The notes beneath the pieces were generated by a model that was given only the letters and a program-made list of their open reading frames with translations, did no database searches and was not told the DNA's origin. This document shows positions 62,567 through 64,000 of a stretch of DNA of 64,000 bases, in pieces. Origin of the DNA: Ruminiclostridium hungatei (GTDB lineage: Bacteria; Bacillota; Clostridia; Acetivibrionales; DSM-1351); NCBI RefSeq assembly GCF_002051585.1, contig NZ_MZGX01000022.1, forward strand, positions 1 to 64,000, written 5' to 3'. A program made the position numbers and the translations under genes. Every line of letters begins with the position of its first letter. The first letter of the stretch is position 1.

Positions 62567-62971
62567 TTAAACTCTTCTACGCTTAGGTGGTCTGCAGCCA
62601 TTATGAGGAATTGGTGTAACGTCCTTTATAAGACTAACTTCCAAACCAGCAGCCTGCAATGCTCTGATTGCCGCTTCTCTGCCTGCTCCAGGTCCCTTTA
62701 CGTATACTTCAACAGTTTTAAGTCCATGTTCCATTGCAGCCTTTGCAGCCGTTTCTGCAGCCATCTGTGCAGCAAATGGCGTACTCTTTCTTGAACCTCT
62801 GAAACCCAATCCGCCTGCACTTGCCCATGAAAGCGCATTTCCGGCAGTATCTGTCAAGGTAACAATTGTATTATTAAAAGATGAACGGATATGAGCTGCT
62901 CCACGTTCAATATTTTTACGTTCTCTTCTTTTTCTGGTTGTTCTTTTAGCACCAGCAGTCTTTGTTGCCAT
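62567..62971 (-). CDS. rpsK: 30S ribosomal protein S11
   Basis: A 134-residue S11 with [50 protein letters not shown] and the ending [20 protein letters not shown], both invariant in the family. It lies 21 bases after rpsM. Confidence 0.98.
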   Translation of the reverse strand: MATKTAGAKRTTRKRRERKNIERGAAHIRSSFNNTIVTLTDTAGNALSWASAGGLGFRGSRKSTPFAAQMAAETAAKAAMEHGLKTVEVYVKGPGAGREAAIRALQAAGLEVSLIKDVTPIPHNGCRPPKRRRV

Positions 62972-62992
62972 GTGTTCGCAAACCTCCTTTAA

Positions 62993-63361
62993 CTATTTCT
63001 TTTTACCGCTAACGGTTTTTGAAGGGCCTTTTCTAGTCCTTGCATTTGTCTTTGTACGCTGACCTCTTACTGGAAGACCCATTCTGTGTCTTCTTCCCCT
63101 GTAGCAGCCTATTTCAATAAGGCGCTTGATGTTCAACGCTACTTCTCTTCTAAGGTCACCTTCAACCTTATATTCTCTGTCGATAGTTTCTCTTAGTTTG
63201 TTGATTTCATCGTCAGTCAGATCTCTAACTCTTGTGTCGGGATTGATGCCAGTCTTAACGAGAATTTCATTTGACTTAGCTCTTCCGATTCCAAAAATGT
63301 AAGTTAGACCAATTTCAACCCTTTTTTCTCTGGGTAAATCTACTCCGGCAATACGTGCCAT
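62993..63361 (-). CDS. rpsM: 30S ribosomal protein S13
   Basis: A 122-residue S13: [27 protein letters not shown], the basic [34 protein letters not shown], and a lysine tail. GGAGGTG is upstream. The gene is separated from rpmJ by a 362-base structured gap. Confidence 0.98.
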   Translation of the reverse strand: MARIAGVDLPREKRVEIGLTYIFGIGRAKSNEILVKTGINPDTRVRDLTDDEINKLRETIDREYKVEGDLRREVALNIKRLIEIGCYRGRRHRMGLPVRGQRTKTNARTRKGPSKTVSGKKK

Positions 63362-63405
63362 ACTTTTCCTACACCTCCAAATAATTTCTCATAACTTATT
63401 CTTGT

Positions 63406-63466
63406 AAAAAAGCCTTCGGGCTTTTTTTACGCGAAGCCTGAATACATGATCAGCCTGCTTCGCGTA
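63406..63466 (-). terminator. Twin hairpins with intrinsic terminator inside the ribosomal operon
   Basis: In the minus transcript TACGCGAAGC/GCTTCGCGTA (63466-63428) is followed at once by AAAAAAGCC/GGCTTTTTT (63427-63406) with a CGAA loop and a T-run. The second is a canonical terminator and works in either direction. Upstream in the same gap (63362-63723) are a GC-rich stem TGGGCCGT/ACGGCCCA near 63698-63715 and CGGG/CCCG near 63679-63693. It may attenuate rpsM and the genes after it. Confidence 0.7.
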
Positions 63467-63723
63467 CTGCATGCTAATTCTCCACCGCAGGATGCAGATA
63501 TTGTAATTATTGCCATTCCCAAGGCCAAACAGCCTATGGCATCCAAATCCTGGCGATATCGTCAAATATTTAAAATATCATCAAGAATAACAAAGTCAAT
63601 AAATTGACATTGAGAATTGGGAAAATTCTCTTGTTCAGCCGCTTCTTGTGAGATTTTACGAAAGTAAGTATTGCTTATCGGGCATAGCACCCGTTTATGG
63701 GCCGTAAACGGCCCACCTCAAAA

Positions 63724-63837
63724 TCAACCCTGCTTCTGCTTGTGCTTTGGGTTTTCGCAGATTATCATAACTCTGCCTTTTCTCTTAATGATCTTGCACT
63801 TTTCACATATAGTCTTAACTGATGGTTTAACTTTCAT
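63724..63837 (-). CDS. rpmJ: 50S ribosomal protein L36
   Basis: A 37-residue protein: [20 protein letters not shown], followed by [17 protein letters not shown]. Three Cys and one His (CEKC, IICEN, KHKQ) form the zinc-binding site of the C+ form. AGGAGGC lies upstream of the ATG. It sits between infA and rpsM as in most bacteria. Confidence 0.98.
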   Translation of the reverse strand: MKVKPSVKTICEKCKIIKRKGRVMIICENPKHKQKQG

Positions 63838-63939
63838 TTTAATAGCCTCCTTATATTAAGAAACAAACCTGTCTTATTAATTAATACTGCTTTTTATATT
63901 TAATAATACCTTTCCCATTTCACAACCAGTAGAGGTATA

Positions 63940-64000
63940 TTATTTTGCTCTCCAAGTAATCCTTCCTCTGGTAAGGTCATATGGGGACAATTCAATTGTC
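63940..64000 (-). CDS. infA: Translation initiation factor IF-1, C-terminal part
   Basis: The last 20 codons read TIELSPYDLTRGRITWRAK and stop (TAA at 63942-63940), the conserved IF-1 C-terminus. The rest lies beyond the window. Confidence 0.95.
   Translation of the reverse strand, partial: TIELSPYDLTRGRITWRAK

Noticed and set aside
63446-63607. Plus-strand frame of 53 residues (MISLLRVLHANSPPQ...) between rpmJ and rpsM
   Set aside because: It looks somewhat protein-like but has no ribosome site and runs against the ribosomal operon; a decayed gene fragment is possible.

Overview
The window looks like chromosomal DNA of a Gram-positive, spore-forming clostridial Firmicute, probably of the Ruminiclostridium/Acetivibrio type. 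This rests on gene content, not on any search: AGGAGG-type ribosome sites, a spc/alpha ribosomal operon followed by ecfA/ecfT-truA-rplM-rpsI, LonB beside clpX-clpP-tig, a T-box-controlled metG, and a tmRNA tag ending ALAAA. Most genes lie on the minus strand, so the replication origin is probably beyond the right-hand edge (inference).

Layout. 1-5.1 kb: the end of a transposase, tmRNA with smpB, a PHP phosphoesterase, a DUF402 protein, a small Cys-rich protein and a lytic transglycosylase; then a convergent intergenic gap holding a cluster of DnaA boxes. 5.1-24 kb: housekeeping and stress genes. These are tsaD, a secreted nuclease, lonB, clpX, clpP, tig, a phosphoesterase, uvrC, an HPr-like protein whose His15 is Asp, an ECF sigma/anti-sigma/membrane-protein operon, a second Lon-family protease, and rimI-tsaB-tsaE with an amidohydrolase. 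24-29 kb: an MntR-type regulator and an Nramp Mn transporter, a VOC protein, and metG behind a T-box with an AUG specifier. 29-36 kb: a six-gene surface-polysaccharide operon (FAD mutase-like enzyme, radical SAM/SPASM protein, membrane protein, epimerase, flippase, glycosyltransferase).

36-46.8 kb is accessory: a LytTR-DUF3021-ABC exporter operon, a TetR/flavodoxin pair, an AT-rich ATPase plus RloB/TOPRIM-like pair that may be a defence system, a Fic protein with its own DNA-binding domain, a TetR-MFS efflux pair with shared operators, and a methyltransferase. 47-64 kb is the ribosomal block, read right to left: infA, rpmJ, rpsM, rpsK, rpsD, rpoA, rplQ, ecfA1, ecfA2, ecfT, truA, rplM, rpsI. 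It is interrupted three times: by a structured 360-base gap with an intrinsic terminator between rpmJ and rpsM; by a 300-base inverted-repeat element between rplQ and ecfA1; and by about 7.7 kb between ecfA1 and ecfA2.

The last insertion is the most interesting part of the window. It carries a dlt-like activation and transfer pathway: an adenylating ligase, a GNAT protein, a carrier protein, an MBOAT membrane transferase, and an extracellular SGNH domain fused to a polysaccharide deacetylase. Together these would activate an amino acid or other acyl group in the cytoplasm, pass it across the membrane, and place it on a wall polymer that the same terminal protein can also deacetylate.
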